DNA of 17,550 bases from Clostridiales bacterium. GTDB taxonomy: Bacteria; Bacillota; Clostridia; Lachnospirales; Lachnospiraceae. The DNA is taken from the NCBI GenBank assembly GCA_019423795.1, contig JAHZAT010000084.1:1-17550 (forward strand). The letters run 5' to 3'. Numbering within the stretch: position 1 is the stretch's first letter; each line of letters opens with the position of its first letter. The translations under genes and the position numbers were made by a program. Positions 7,289-14,433 of the stretch are shown piece after piece. The notes below the pieces were generated by a model that had not been told where the DNA came from, made no database searches, and saw only the letters and a list, made by a program, of their open reading frames with translations.

Positions 7289-8242
7289 TTACAAATTCAA
7301 CATTTTGTAGATTTCTTCTTTCTCTGCCTCTGGATTCTCTTTTATTAATGTATAAATAGGTTCAATTACTATCGTATCTTCTTCTGATTCTTCTGCAATC
7401 TGTGGCAAAGTTTTATTTTTCAAAATTTTCTTTTGAACTAATGAAATTAATTTTAATATTTCTCCTTCCTTACGTCCAATCCTCTGTGCACTTTGTATCT
7501 GACTTGCTCTGTCACTCTCTGCCATCTCTTCTCTCAGATACAAATATCTTTCCCTCTCATCCTGACTGATCTTTATCATCTCTTCCAGCGCCCTTTCCAT
7601 ATACTTATTACCTTTTGATTCCTGTTCCAATTCTTCCCATGTCTGTGCAGCTATCAACTTTGCCCATCGATATAATGGTTTTTTCTTTTGTTTCTCTTTT
7701 ACGTACTTTAGTTTCTTCAATTCTATCATATGAAATTGAAATTTTCTACTATATATCTCTTTGGTTTTTTCATCCATCAGACTAAATTTATGGTAATAAT
7801 TCGGACTTATCATTTGATTAAAATTTAAAATACCAACATGAATACATGGTGGAATTTCTCCATAAGGATGTCCTTTTTTTAATCCATCTGTAAACATTCG
7901 ACAATTATAAAAAAGGCTTCTCTCTGTCCAATCATCTTGATAGGTGTTTTGCATTTCAATGTTAATCTTTCTGTTTTGATTTAAAATCAATTTGATGTCC
8001 AGAATTCCTTCTTTTTCTTCATCATTTTCTCCCAGTGTAAATGGATCTGTAATTTCAATTTTTTTGATTTCATATTCTTTTAAATCCAGCAATGCCATTG
8101 GAAATCCTTTTACAATTTTAGTATTTTTAAATATTTTTTGAAATGCATAATTGTTTGTTAGTTTTACTGTTATTTTTTCATCACTAATCGCTCTGATCTT
8201 TAATTGTTCATCATTGATTTTATTTTTTAGCTTTTCTGTCAT
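7289..8242 (-). CDS. Rpn family recombination-promoting nuclease / PD-(D/E)XK transposase-like protein
   Basis: 317 aa. The N-terminal 200 residues match the Rpn/YhgA-like (PDDEXK_2) pattern: NYAFQKIFKN near 31-40, then D82 in LDIKLILN and E96-x-Q98 in INIEMQ, the catalytic core with glutamine replacing the usual lysine as in many Rpn proteins, followed by WTERSLFYNCRMF. The C-terminal third is charged and helical, with AESDRASQIQ and EGEILKLISLVQKK, as in clostridial members. Known Rpn proteins are DNA endonucleases linked to RecA-independent recombination and phage defence. The start is firm (AAGGAG, 6 bp, ATG). It stands alone between the housekeeping genes and the accessory island. A TATAAT at 8290-8295 may be its -10, without a good -35. 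Confidence 0.85.
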   Translation of the reverse strand: MTEKLKNKINDEQLKIRAISDEKITVKLTNNYAFQKIFKNTKIVKGFPMALLDLKEYEIKKIEITDPFTLGENDEEKEGILDIKLILNQNRKINIEMQNTYQDDWTERSLFYNCRMFTDGLKKGHPYGEIPPCIHVGILNFNQMISPNYYHKFSLMDEKTKEIYSRKFQFHMIELKKLKYVKEKQKKKPLYRWAKLIAAQTWEELEQESKGNKYMERALEEMIKISQDERERYLYLREEMAESDRASQIQSAQRIGRKEGEILKLISLVQKKILKNKTLPQIAEESEEDTIVIEPIYTLIKENPEAEKEEIYKMLNL

Positions 8243-8364
8243 ATGTATCTCCTTATGTTTCTTTTATTTACATGGATTTATTTTACATTATTATACATTT
8301 ATTTACAATATGCTTTTACATTTTATTCCATATGTTTTAAATTCTTATTTGTAAAACAAAAATA

Positions 8365-8402
8365 AGGATATGAGTGTGAATTCACTTTCACGCTCATATC
8401 CT
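8365..8402 (-). terminator. Strong intrinsic terminator after the propeller-protein gene
   Basis: A 10-bp perfect stem (AGGATATGAG/CTCATATCCT), one mismatch, then GTGAA/TTCAC around a 6-nt loop. On the minus strand it is followed by TTATTTTTGTTTT. It lies about 50 bp past the stop at 8450 and marks the left end of the accessory island. Confidence 0.85.
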
Positions 8403-8449
8403 CATTTCTCGTAATCATTTCAAAAAATTCGATCATCTATGATAACATA

Positions 8450-9490
8450 CTATCTCAGAAAAAAGCTACTGATATATCCATCCTTCCAAGATCCTTTGAT
8501 AGCGATTTTACTGCTTGCTTCTAAATGCATTTTTTCTCCATCAAATTTATATTTATAGATACTATCATTACTTAGTATATACAAATAGCCCTCTTTTGTT
8601 TGACATTGAATTACATTATGCTTGAATTTATAAACTTTGCTTTCTCCTGTTTGTGGGTTTAACAATGAAATTGCTTTTCCCATTCCACTGGTTAGATCAC
8701 AGTGTGTAACAAACAATTTATTTTTATACGGTAAAATTTGCTGTGGATTTATTTCTTTTAATTTGAGCTTGCTGATCTTGTCTTTTTTTAAATCCATCTG
8801 ATACAAGATTTTATCTGTATTTCCTGAAGAAAAATAGAGATTTTTATCATCTGAATAGAAAAACACGGATTCATCTTCGCTGTGATTTACCTTTATTTCT
8901 TTTACCTTCTTTAATGTTTTCCGATCGATCTTCATTAAATAATTAATCGTTCCTTCTTCCTGATCGACCTGTTTTTCTACATAAACATAATTCCCTGCAC
9001 AATGTAAATATCCAAACATTCCAACAGATTCTTCATATCGCTGTATCTTCCCCGTCTCTTCGTTATATTTTGTCAGAGTCGATACACCGTTTATCCAGTT
9101 TGTTGTATAGATATCACCATCCTTCTCATCAAAAGCAAAAAGTCCCGGCCGTCCTATTTTATATAACTTTATTTTTTGTGTATTATGATCAAGCTCCATT
9201 ACTTCTTCTCGCTCATTTACATATGGAACTCCTTTTGGGATCATATACACTTTATCATTCACTGTCTTTGGAATATCATACTGACTCGCAATATTTCCGA
9301 TCTTCAACTTCTTTTGTCCTGTTTTTTGAAGTTCGTCATTATAATATAAAATATTGCTTTTATCTTTATTCCCTATTGAGATAATGACTCCAAGTTGATA
9401 GGAATTATTTTGTTGTGGTTTGTAAAAATATATGACAGCCGATACAATGATTAGAATACTTATTAGAATTATGCTTCGTTTTTTCTTCAT
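8450..9490 (-). CDS. Membrane-anchored propeller-like extracellular protein
   Basis: 346 aa. Residues 1-5 are basic and 6-23 form one hydrophobic helix (SIILISILIIVSAVIYFY) with no clear cleavage site, so it is probably an anchor with the rest outside. The remainder shows repeated short beta-type segments about 40-50 residues apart (VYMIP, IYTTNW, YVYVEK, LYFSSG, LFVTHC, LYILS), each followed by polar turns and 'K-I-D/L' strands, as in YncE or WD40-like propellers. I do not recognise a family. The ATG follows GGAG by nine bases. It is the last gene behind the 68-aa protein and the frameshifted peptide gene, and ends at a strong terminator. A sensor, immunity or surface-binding role would fit, but this is inference. 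Confidence 0.6.
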   Translation of the reverse strand: MKKKRSIILISILIIVSAVIYFYKPQQNNSYQLGVIISIGNKDKSNILYYNDELQKTGQKKLKIGNIASQYDIPKTVNDKVYMIPKGVPYVNEREEVMELDHNTQKIKLYKIGRPGLFAFDEKDGDIYTTNWINGVSTLTKYNEETGKIQRYEESVGMFGYLHCAGNYVYVEKQVDQEEGTINYLMKIDRKTLKKVKEIKVNHSEDESVFFYSDDKNLYFSSGNTDKILYQMDLKKDKISKLKLKEINPQQILPYKNKLFVTHCDLTSGMGKAISLLNPQTGESKVYKFKHNVIQCQTKEGYLYILSNDSIYKYKFDGEKMHLEASSKIAIKGSWKDGYISSFFLR

Positions 9491-9526
9491 ATCAAATTGC
9501 TCCTATTTTTCATATTCTTAAATCAA

Positions 9527-9733
9527 CTAGCCTTGTTTTTTCTCATTGATTATATCAATTACAATACTCAAAACCAAATACAATAAAAATAGAAATATAT
9601 CCTGCACTATAATTTCTTGTCTTGTATACGGAATATATTTTTGTGAGCTACTTAAAAAGGTAACAATTCCTAGAAATATTAACAATTGAATTATATTTTT
9701 ACGAAATGTTTTTAATCGCAATTTTTTTTTCAT
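9527..9733 (-). CDS. Small two-helix membrane protein
   Basis: 68 aa with a very basic start (MKKKLRLKTFRKN), hydrophobic segments at about 14-29 and 44-60, a polar bridge (SSSQKYIPYTRQE), and a charged end (NEKKQG). AAAGGAG lies upstream at good spacing, which supports real translation. It sits 17 bp behind the frameshifted secreted-peptide gene and 36 bp before the propeller gene, so the three probably form one transcript. Small membrane proteins directly behind secreted peptides are often immunity proteins. The 56-aa gene at 16281-16451 holds the same place behind another secreted protein. No family is recognised. Confidence 0.6.
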   Translation of the reverse strand: MKKKLRLKTFRKNIIQLLIFLGIVTFLSSSQKYIPYTRQEIIVQDIFLFLLYLVLSIVIDIINEKKQG

Positions 9734-9750
9734 CCTTTTGCTCCTTTCTC

Positions 9751-10145
9751 TTAACCAACAACATATCTTACTTTATTCATACTCATTACTGATTTATGAA
9801 TTTTATAATATACTTTTATTCCTTTCTTTTTATAATAAGCTTTATGAACCGCCTTCTCTAAAGCTGAATATCCTCCATAGGATGATGCCAAGGAAACTGC
9901 TGAAAGCCCCCATCCACATCCAGGTACTGCTGATATCATTAGAGAAATTGCTTTTGTTGCAACTTTTGTCTTTTTTAACCCCTCTTTATACAAATACTTT
10001 ACTCCTGAATATTTTATATATCCACATTCAACTTCTGGATAGTAAGCGCTATTAGCTTTTCTAACTTTACTTCCCGTATTATCATTAGAATTACAAACCC
10101 TGCAAATTATTGCTATCGCTGCGGTTATTCTTTTAAACTTCTCAT
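9751..10145 (-). pseudogene. Frameshifted secreted-peptide gene
   Basis: A strong ribosome site (GAGGAGG) precedes the ATG at 10143-10145, but that frame stops after six codons. One frame over, the sequence is open for 130 codons to the stop at 9751 and begins KFKRITAAIAII, a basic-hydrophobic signal-peptide start. Adding one A near the ATG would join them, so I infer a one-base deletion. The mature part holds two Lys-rich stretches and a Gly/Ala/Ser-rich hydrophobic block (AVPGCGWGLSAVSLASSYGG), a bacteriocin-like composition. Restart from a TTG at 9991-9993, behind GGAG, would give 80 aa without a signal. The predicted signal is also short, so a second lesion is possible. The secreted protein at 16467-17099 has a loosely similar layout. 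Confidence 0.55.
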
Positions 10146-10172
10146 GACTATACCTCCTCGTATAATATCTTT

Positions 10173-10196
10173 TAGATACATAAATACATGTATCTA
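10173..10196. promoter_or_regulatory. Perfect 9-bp dyad upstream of the frameshifted peptide gene
   Basis: TAGATACAT and ATGTATCTA flank a 6-base spacer. The dyad lies 28 bp upstream of the peptide gene's ATG and ends at the IS110 boundary. Its inner ATACATGTAT resembles the TACA/TGTA half-sites of BlaI-type operators but lacks the usual two-base gap. It is not followed by a T-run, so an operator is likelier than a terminator. Confidence 0.4.
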
Positions 10197-10203
10197 GTTA
10201 CCA
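10193..10203 (+). repeat. 11-bp direct repeat, left flank of IS110 element
   Basis: TCTAGTTACCA occurs here and again at 11918-11928, just outside the IS110 coding and non-coding ends. It probably marks the insertion point; a third AGTTACC lies at 11908-11914. Confidence 0.6.
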
Positions 10204-10221
10204 AATAAATATTGTTCAATA

Positions 10222-10419
10222 GGCTTAGCAAAGCCCATGATATAATTGTCCTAGTGTCAATCAGGTAATAGTTCTTTTTCTCCCTGTTGAACCAGTAATG
10301 GTTGCTTCATAAATAGTCTGTTCCCCTGACATGGAAGTTAGCTTCAAACCGGCTGGCTGTTTGCTTAAGTACATGGACTACCATCTAGCAGTGTGGTTTC
10401 GCATCTGTCCATCTTAAGC
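10222..10419 (+). ncRNA. Candidate bridge RNA (seekRNA) of the IS110 element
   Basis: The non-coding leader holds three ordered structures: a small hairpin GGCTT-AGCA-AAGCC (10222-10235); a large loop closed by TGTCA (10255-10259) and TGACA (10327-10331); and a long stem GCTTAAG-tac-ATGGAC (10363-10378) pairing with GTCCAT-CTTAAGC (10407-10419), with ACCA/TGGT inside its loop. IS110-group elements are known to encode, at this place, a bridge RNA with a 5' hairpin and two internal loops that pair with target and donor DNA. A perfect TATAAT lies at 10241-10246, so the transcript might instead start near 10253, after the small hairpin. The guide bases were not assigned. Confidence 0.6.
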
Positions 10420-10514
10420 TGGATTCTTATATGCGAGGGTGTCGATGCTCCATGATCATGGGTTTTACCAAGCCGATTGAACACTTTAATCTACAACGAA
10501 AGAAGGTGATTACA

Positions 10515-11741
10515 ATGAACACACTTTACGTCGGTATTGATGTAAGCAGCAAATCCAATGTCGTTTACTTAATGCTTCCAAATGGTAATAAGCACAGTAA
10601 TTTTTCTGTTGCAAACTCACACGAAGGTTCCACCCAGTTGGTAAAAAGAATTCTTTCTGCTTTAACTTCACATTCCCTTGACACGGTTCTAATCGGTCTT
10701 GAAGCAACCTCTGTTTATGGAGACAATCTCGTGTACTTCTTAAGAGAAGATGCCACTCTGGCGCCGTTTAACAGAAAGATTCATGTCCTCAATCCTAAGC
10801 AGGTCAAAAAGTTTCATGACGCTTATAATGACCTTCCAAAGAATGATTATGTGGACTCTTTTGTTATTGCCGACTGCCTGCGTTTCGGTAGAATCAACAA
10901 AGAGGTATATATGGGAGACTATCGTTACAAAGCTCTCCAGAACCTCACTCGGGCACGTTTCTTCGCTGTTCAAAATCTGGTAAAAGAAAAGCAGCGATTT
11001 ATGAATGTGCTGTTCAAGAAGTATTCTACGATGACGCAGGAGAAGGTCTTCAGCGATACCTTCAGCACTACCGCCCTTGCTGTCTACGATGAATTTGAAT
11101 CCGCAGAAGCACTGGCAAATATGGACTTACATGAGCTTACTGACTTTATCATTGAAAAAGGAAAGAATCGTTTTCCTGATCCTGATGCAGTAGCCAAAGC
11201 CATACAGAAAGCTGCCCGCAGTTCTTACCGTTTACCAAAAACGGTAAATGATTCTGTCAATCAGGTGCTTTCCATATCCATAACCTCCATGAAGGCATTG
11301 GAATCTCAAATAAAAGAGTTCGATAAAGCTATTAAAGCCCAAATGGAACTCTTGCCAAACGTATTGATATCCATTCCGGGTATCGGACCTGTTTATTCAG
11401 CCGGAATCATGGCTGAAATCGGCGATATCAATCGTTTTAACAGTCAGGCTGCTCTTGCTAAATATGCAGGACTTGCCTGGAAGCAACACCAGTCCGGTGG
11501 CTTCGAGTCCGAAGTTACACGGCTCATTCCATCCGGCAACCGATTTTTAAAGTACTATCTGTGTGAAGCTGCATTTTCTCTTGTAAGATGCGACAAGGAA
11601 TACAGCGACTTCTACCGCCTCAAATATAAAGAGGTAAACAGATGCCAACACAAACGTGCACTCGCATTAACTGCCCGTAAATTTGTGCGCTTAGTCTTTC
11701 GACTGCTGAAAGACAATCGCCTATACTGTCCAGCAAAGTAG
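10515..11741 (+). CDS. IS110-family DEDD transposase (recombinase)
   Basis: 408 aa from the ATG at 10515, which follows GAAGGTGAT. A longer frame opening at 10431 would run through the structured leader and is rejected. The N-terminal RuvC-like domain has D9 in YVGIDVS, E63 in GLEATSVYG, and D111 and D114 in KNDYVDSFVIAD, the DEDD set. The C-terminal Transposase_20 domain has IPGIGPVYSAGIMAEIGD, LAKYAGLAW and SGNRFLKYYL, whose serine is thought to attack DNA. The protein is full length and shows no lesion. It works with the bridge RNA to recombine DNA at a short core. Confidence 0.95.
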   Translation: MNTLYVGIDVSSKSNVVYLMLPNGNKHSNFSVANSHEGSTQLVKRILSALTSHSLDTVLIGLEATSVYGDNLVYFLREDATLAPFNRKIHVLNPKQVKKFHDAYNDLPKNDYVDSFVIADCLRFGRINKEVYMGDYRYKALQNLTRARFFAVQNLVKEKQRFMNVLFKKYSTMTQEKVFSDTFSTTALAVYDEFESAEALANMDLHELTDFIIEKGKNRFPDPDAVAKAIQKAARSSYRLPKTVNDSVNQVLSISITSMKALESQIKEFDKAIKAQMELLPNVLISIPGIGPVYSAGIMAEIGDINRFNSQAALAKYAGLAWKQHQSGGFESEVTRLIPSGNRFLKYYLCEAAFSLVRCDKEYSDFYRLKYKEVNRCQHKRALALTARKFVRLVFRLLKDNRLYCPAK

Positions 11742-11767
11742 ATTCCATCTACTTGCTGATGAGCTAC

Positions 11768-11802
11768 GCCCTGTTCATTTTTAAAAATTTGAACGACAGG
11801 GC
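11768..11802 (+). terminator. Hairpin after the IS110 transposase gene
   Basis: GCCCTG (11768-11773) pairs with CAGGGC (11797-11802), with TTCA/TGAA and an AT-rich core inside. A T6 run follows about 11 bases later, which is far for a classic terminator. It may instead belong to the right end of the element. Confidence 0.4.
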
Positions 11803-11917
11803 TTAGGTGGATGTTTTTTGTCTTCATGAGATATATACAAAAATATATGTTTTTTGTGTTATTTATCTCTTGACATCACACCGCTGGACTATATCATACA
11901 AATCATTAGTTACCGTT

Positions 11918-11928
11918 TCTAGTTACCA
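11918..11928 (+). repeat. 11-bp direct repeat, right flank of IS110 element
   Basis: This is an exact second copy of TCTAGTTACCA (first at 10193-10203). Joining the two flanks at this repeat restores a continuous intergenic sequence between the 151-aa gene and the peptide gene. Confidence 0.6.
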
Positions 11929-12035
11929 TTTGCAATAATATAAGAATTCATATGATACGATGCTCTTTTATGAACACTGGCTCCACCCAATATATTACAT
12001 GAACTCTTGCTATTATTTTTCTCCTCCTTTCCTTT
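11919..12035 (-). pseudogene. Possible remnant of a peptide gene with orphan ribosome site
   Basis: Directly behind the 151-aa gene stands a strong ribosome-site sequence (AAAGGAAAGGAGGAG, 12021-12035) with no start codon at the proper distance. The frame after it is open for over 30 codons (reading SSCNILGGASVHKRASYHMN in part) to a TAG at 11919-11921. The TAG falls in the 11-bp repeat that flanks IS110. A gene that lost its start and signal region would explain this; chance openness in so short a frame is the alternative. Confidence 0.3.
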
Positions 12036-12036
12036 A

Positions 12037-12492
12037 TTATTTTGTATAATTTCCGACTACATGTATTGTACTGTCGGATTTATTTGTAACAAAAACACTG
12101 TATTCCCCTGTTTTTTTTATATTAAATGTCTTTTTTGCCATATCTGTTGTCTCTACATACATTCTTCCTATACTTTTTGCTACAATTCCTATACGTATTT
12201 TCTTTGTTGGAAACACACTTGCCTCTACAGTAATTTTACTTCCTGCATTTTTATGAAATGTTTTCGTTTTCTTTTCTGTTTTTAGTCCAACTTTCCAGTT
12301 TACATTAACTCTTGTAGCAAATGGTAATATTTCTTGATTTTCCTCTACTTCTTCCTTATATCCATTTTCTAACATCCAATTAGGTGAAAAAATAATATCT
12401 TGTTCATTTTCTTCTGCAGCTACTGGAATATTTAAATTAATTAAATATATTACACTAACAAGCACTATCATTAATACCTTTTTTACAAACAT
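12037..12492 (-). CDS. Secreted protein sharing a domain with the neighbouring M56 sensor
   Basis: 151 aa. Residues 1-26 are a signal peptide (basic start, hydrophobic core, likely cut after PVAA). The C-terminal 85 residues align by eye with the extracellular end of the M56 protein upstream: WKV versus WKI, then ITVEAS versus VQVAAC, IRIGIV versus IAIGII, YVET versus YIEN, IKKTGEYSVFVTN versus VKKDGRYRVFLEN, and VGNY versus GGHY. The pattern suggests a small beta-sandwich. It starts 12 bp behind the M56 gene with GGAG upstream, so it is the third gene of blaI-M56-secreted protein. It may be the product under control, a ligand or a decoy for the sensor; this is inference. No cysteines or enzyme motifs are seen. 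Confidence 0.7.
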   Translation of the reverse strand: MFVKKVLMIVLVSVIYLINLNIPVAAEENEQDIIFSPNWMLENGYKEEVEENQEILPFATRVNVNWKVGLKTEKKTKTFHKNAGSKITVEASVFPTKKIRIGIVAKSIGRMYVETTDMAKKTFNIKKTGEYSVFVTNKSDSTIHVVGNYTK

Positions 12493-12504
12493 CTTTTCTC
12501 TCCT

Positions 12505-13896
12505 CTACTCTTCTTCCGTTATCACCATATAATGTCCACCCGCTATCGCTTTTTTCGCCCCTAGATTTTCTAAAAATACCCGATACCGTCCATCTTTTTT
12601 TACCTTTAAGTGGCTTACCAGATTTACCCCATTCTCTATATAAGTTTCCTCTCCATCCTCATCAATAATTCCAATTGCTATATGTGTTTCAGGGTGTTCT
12701 TCTTCAAACCCCATACAGGCAGCCACTTGAACACAAGTTCCCTTTTTTAAGTGTCCTTCTTTTGTCTCTATTCTCTCTTTCGGCTTGATCTTCCATGTAA
12801 ATGGTTTTCCATCATTCTCTTTTAATCTTTCATTTTTTATCATGCACTTTTTGATTCTGGTTTTATCATACATTCTATACTTTGCTTTCTGATCTTTTAT
12901 ATCACCTTCCGTTCCAACATTGATCTCCTCTCTTGTTTCATCTGCAATCTTATCGTATGCCTTTACAAATCCTATCCCTGAAGCAAATACCGTAGTTGCA
13001 CTGAGTATGATCATTCCAAATAAGACACTTACAGAAATTCCTCTTCGCAACCTTCTTTGTTGTCGATAAGATTTCATCCGTTCCATTCGTAGTTTTAATA
13101 CTTCCTTACTCTCATATAACCCCGCTGTTGTATATCTTCCGTATCTGATCTCTTCCATAGAAATATCTATGATCGTAGAAAAATATCCTTTTACATCTGG
13201 CAGATATTCACATACTGTCCTGTCACAGTATGTTTCTCCCCATTGATCTAATTGATAAAAAACATCCTTTAACGCAGGTTGAAACCAGTATATACAACAG
13301 ATAATGTTCGCCAAGTGTTTCCAAATGAGATCATGATGTTTATAATGAATCAATTCATGTGTAAATATCATATTTAGCTGTTGCGGATCATAAATTCTTG
13401 ACAGAATGATTCTTGGTTTCAAAACCCCATATAACATTGGTCCGCCTGCTTTTTCTAAGATCACTACTTGAATTTCTTTATGAACCCCTAACTTTTTTGA
13501 TATGCTTTTTACCATACTTTGAATTTCATCTCCACATGGATCTGCATTTAAAATATCCTTCCTTATTGCTCTGTATTTCTCTAGAAATCTGATCGTAAAA
13601 ATGATCGTTCCAACCAGCCAGATGATCATCAAAATTCCAATGACCCACTTGATCGGACCTGTAACTTCAAATACATAAGTACTCTTCTCAAATCCATTTG
13701 CATAGATCAACGTGATTGGTATGGCAAACATCAATAATACCATCTTCCATATCAGATAATTGATATCAATATATCCCTTGTGTTCTATCAAACGTCCTAC
13801 AGCCTTCCAAAAAAGATATAAGATCGTTCCAAGCAGTGTACATAAGAATATTCCGCTAAATATTTTTATTATGATTATCATCAAAATCAAAGTCAT
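12505..13896 (-). CDS. BlaR1/MecR1-type M56 sensor protease
   Basis: 463 aa. Membrane helices lie at about 5-29, 47-66, 82-103 and 287-305, with the zinc protease domain between the third and the last. Its site is H180-E-x-x-H184 (HELIHYKHHD) with E221 in GETYCD as third ligand. Residues 306-463 would face outside. There is no penicillin-binding sensor domain as in BlaR1; instead there is a charged linker and a roughly 95-residue domain that resembles the secreted protein downstream. In BlaR1 systems ligand binding outside activates the protease, which leads to loss of the BlaI repressor. The start at 13896 has AGAGGGAT upstream and overlaps the end of blaI by 41 bp, so the two are coupled. 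The ligand is unknown. Confidence 0.85.
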   Translation of the reverse strand: MTLILMIIIIKIFSGIFLCTLLGTILYLFWKAVGRLIEHKGYIDINYLIWKMVLLMFAIPITLIYANGFEKSTYVFEVTGPIKWVIGILMIIWLVGTIIFTIRFLEKYRAIRKDILNADPCGDEIQSMVKSISKKLGVHKEIQVVILEKAGGPMLYGVLKPRIILSRIYDPQQLNMIFTHELIHYKHHDLIWKHLANIICCIYWFQPALKDVFYQLDQWGETYCDRTVCEYLPDVKGYFSTIIDISMEEIRYGRYTTAGLYESKEVLKLRMERMKSYRQQRRLRRGISVSVLFGMIILSATTVFASGIGFVKAYDKIADETREEINVGTEGDIKDQKAKYRMYDKTRIKKCMIKNERLKENDGKPFTWKIKPKERIETKEGHLKKGTCVQVAACMGFEEEHPETHIAIGIIDEDGEETYIENGVNLVSHLKVKKDGRYRVFLENLGAKKAIAGGHYMVITEEE

Positions 13897-14248
13897 CTAA
13901 GATCCCTCTTAACTCTTCCCCGTCTTCTTTTGTCAGTTTCTCTCCTAATGCACTTACTAATCGTTTTGCAGATCCGTCAAACCAACGATCTAAAACTTTC
14001 TCAGCTTGATATTTCCCATATGACTCTTCATTGATCAATGGCTGCACATATGCTTTTCTTCCTTTCTTGGTAACTTTGATATATCCCTTCTCTTCTAGCC
14101 GGAACAGATATCCGCGGATACTTGTTCTTTTATAATCTTTATTGAGCTTTTCTTTAACCATTTCTATCAGATCAAGAAAAGGAACTTCTCCTTGATAATC
14201 CCAAATGCACTGCATGATTCGTTCTTCTAGTCTGGTTAATTCTTCCAT
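13856..14248 (-). CDS. BlaI/MecI/CopY-family transcriptional repressor
   Basis: 130 aa. Residues 1-75 form the winged helix typical of BlaI (LEERIMQCIWDYQGEVPFLD, then YKRTSIRGYLFRLEEKGYI and a KKGRKAYVQP wing). Residues 85-115 are the dimer region, with the WFDGSAKRLVSAL motif. Such repressors bind dyads at promoters and are lost after the partner M56 protease is triggered. The ATG follows AAAGGAGG. An insertion sequence begins about 28 bp upstream of the ATG, so the native promoter has been pushed away and expression may now come from the element or be lost. A broken relative lies at 17171-17403. Confidence 0.88.
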   Translation of the reverse strand: MEELTRLEERIMQCIWDYQGEVPFLDLIEMVKEKLNKDYKRTSIRGYLFRLEEKGYIKVTKKGRKAYVQPLINEESYGKYQAEKVLDRWFDGSAKRLVSALGEKLTKEDGEELRGILDDFDFDDNHNKNI

Positions 14249-14276
14249 TTTCGTATTCCTCCTTTCTTTTATGATA

Positions 14277-14288
14277 ATCTCTCGGAAT
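14277..14288 (+). repeat. Left terminal inverted repeat of the DDE element
   Basis: ATCTCTCGGAAT matches the complement of 16058-16069 at all 12 positions. It lies 28 bp upstream of the blaI ATG, just beyond the ribosome site. Confidence 0.65.
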
Positions 14289-14433
14289 CTTCATCCCAGT
14301 AAAATCAAGGGTTTTAGATTCCATTTTTATTAAAATCCCCCACTTTTTTATCAAAAATCACTTGACAAACCGCTCAAATTTTGCGGCGAAGCCAATTGAA
14401 TATATTTTATTTTTTGATTGGAGGGCGATTTTT

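Larger units (their letters stand above)
10204..11917 (+). mobile_element. IS110-family insertion sequence (approximate ends)
   Basis: The element holds a DEDD transposase gene, about 310 bp of structured non-coding leader and about 175 bp of non-coding tail. IS110 elements lack terminal inverted repeats, so I placed the ends just inside the 11-bp direct repeats; each end could be off by some bases. It lies opposite in strand to the surrounding island genes, between the 151-aa secreted protein gene and the frameshifted peptide gene. Confidence 0.7.

Noticed and set aside
10431..10514. In-frame 28-residue extension of the IS110 transposase
   Set aside because: It runs through the structured leader, lacks a ribosome site, and the family begins at MNTLYVGID.
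12048..12072. TACATGTA dyad near the end of the 151-aa gene
   Set aside because: It lies inside coding sequence (STIHVVGN) and is probably chance.
12007..12285. Plus-strand Cys/Phe-rich frame
   Set aside because: Antisense to the 151-aa secreted protein gene, with composition typical of a shadow of AT-rich coding DNA.
14172..14354. 60-aa frame across the blaI start and IS end
   Set aside because: It overlaps blaI in another frame and the IS inverted repeat, with no ribosome site or recognisable content.
14362..14433. 24-residue extension of the DDE transposase and a TTGACA at 14362-14367
   Set aside because: GGAGGG precedes the ATG at 14434; the TTGACA has no -10 at 16-18 bp.
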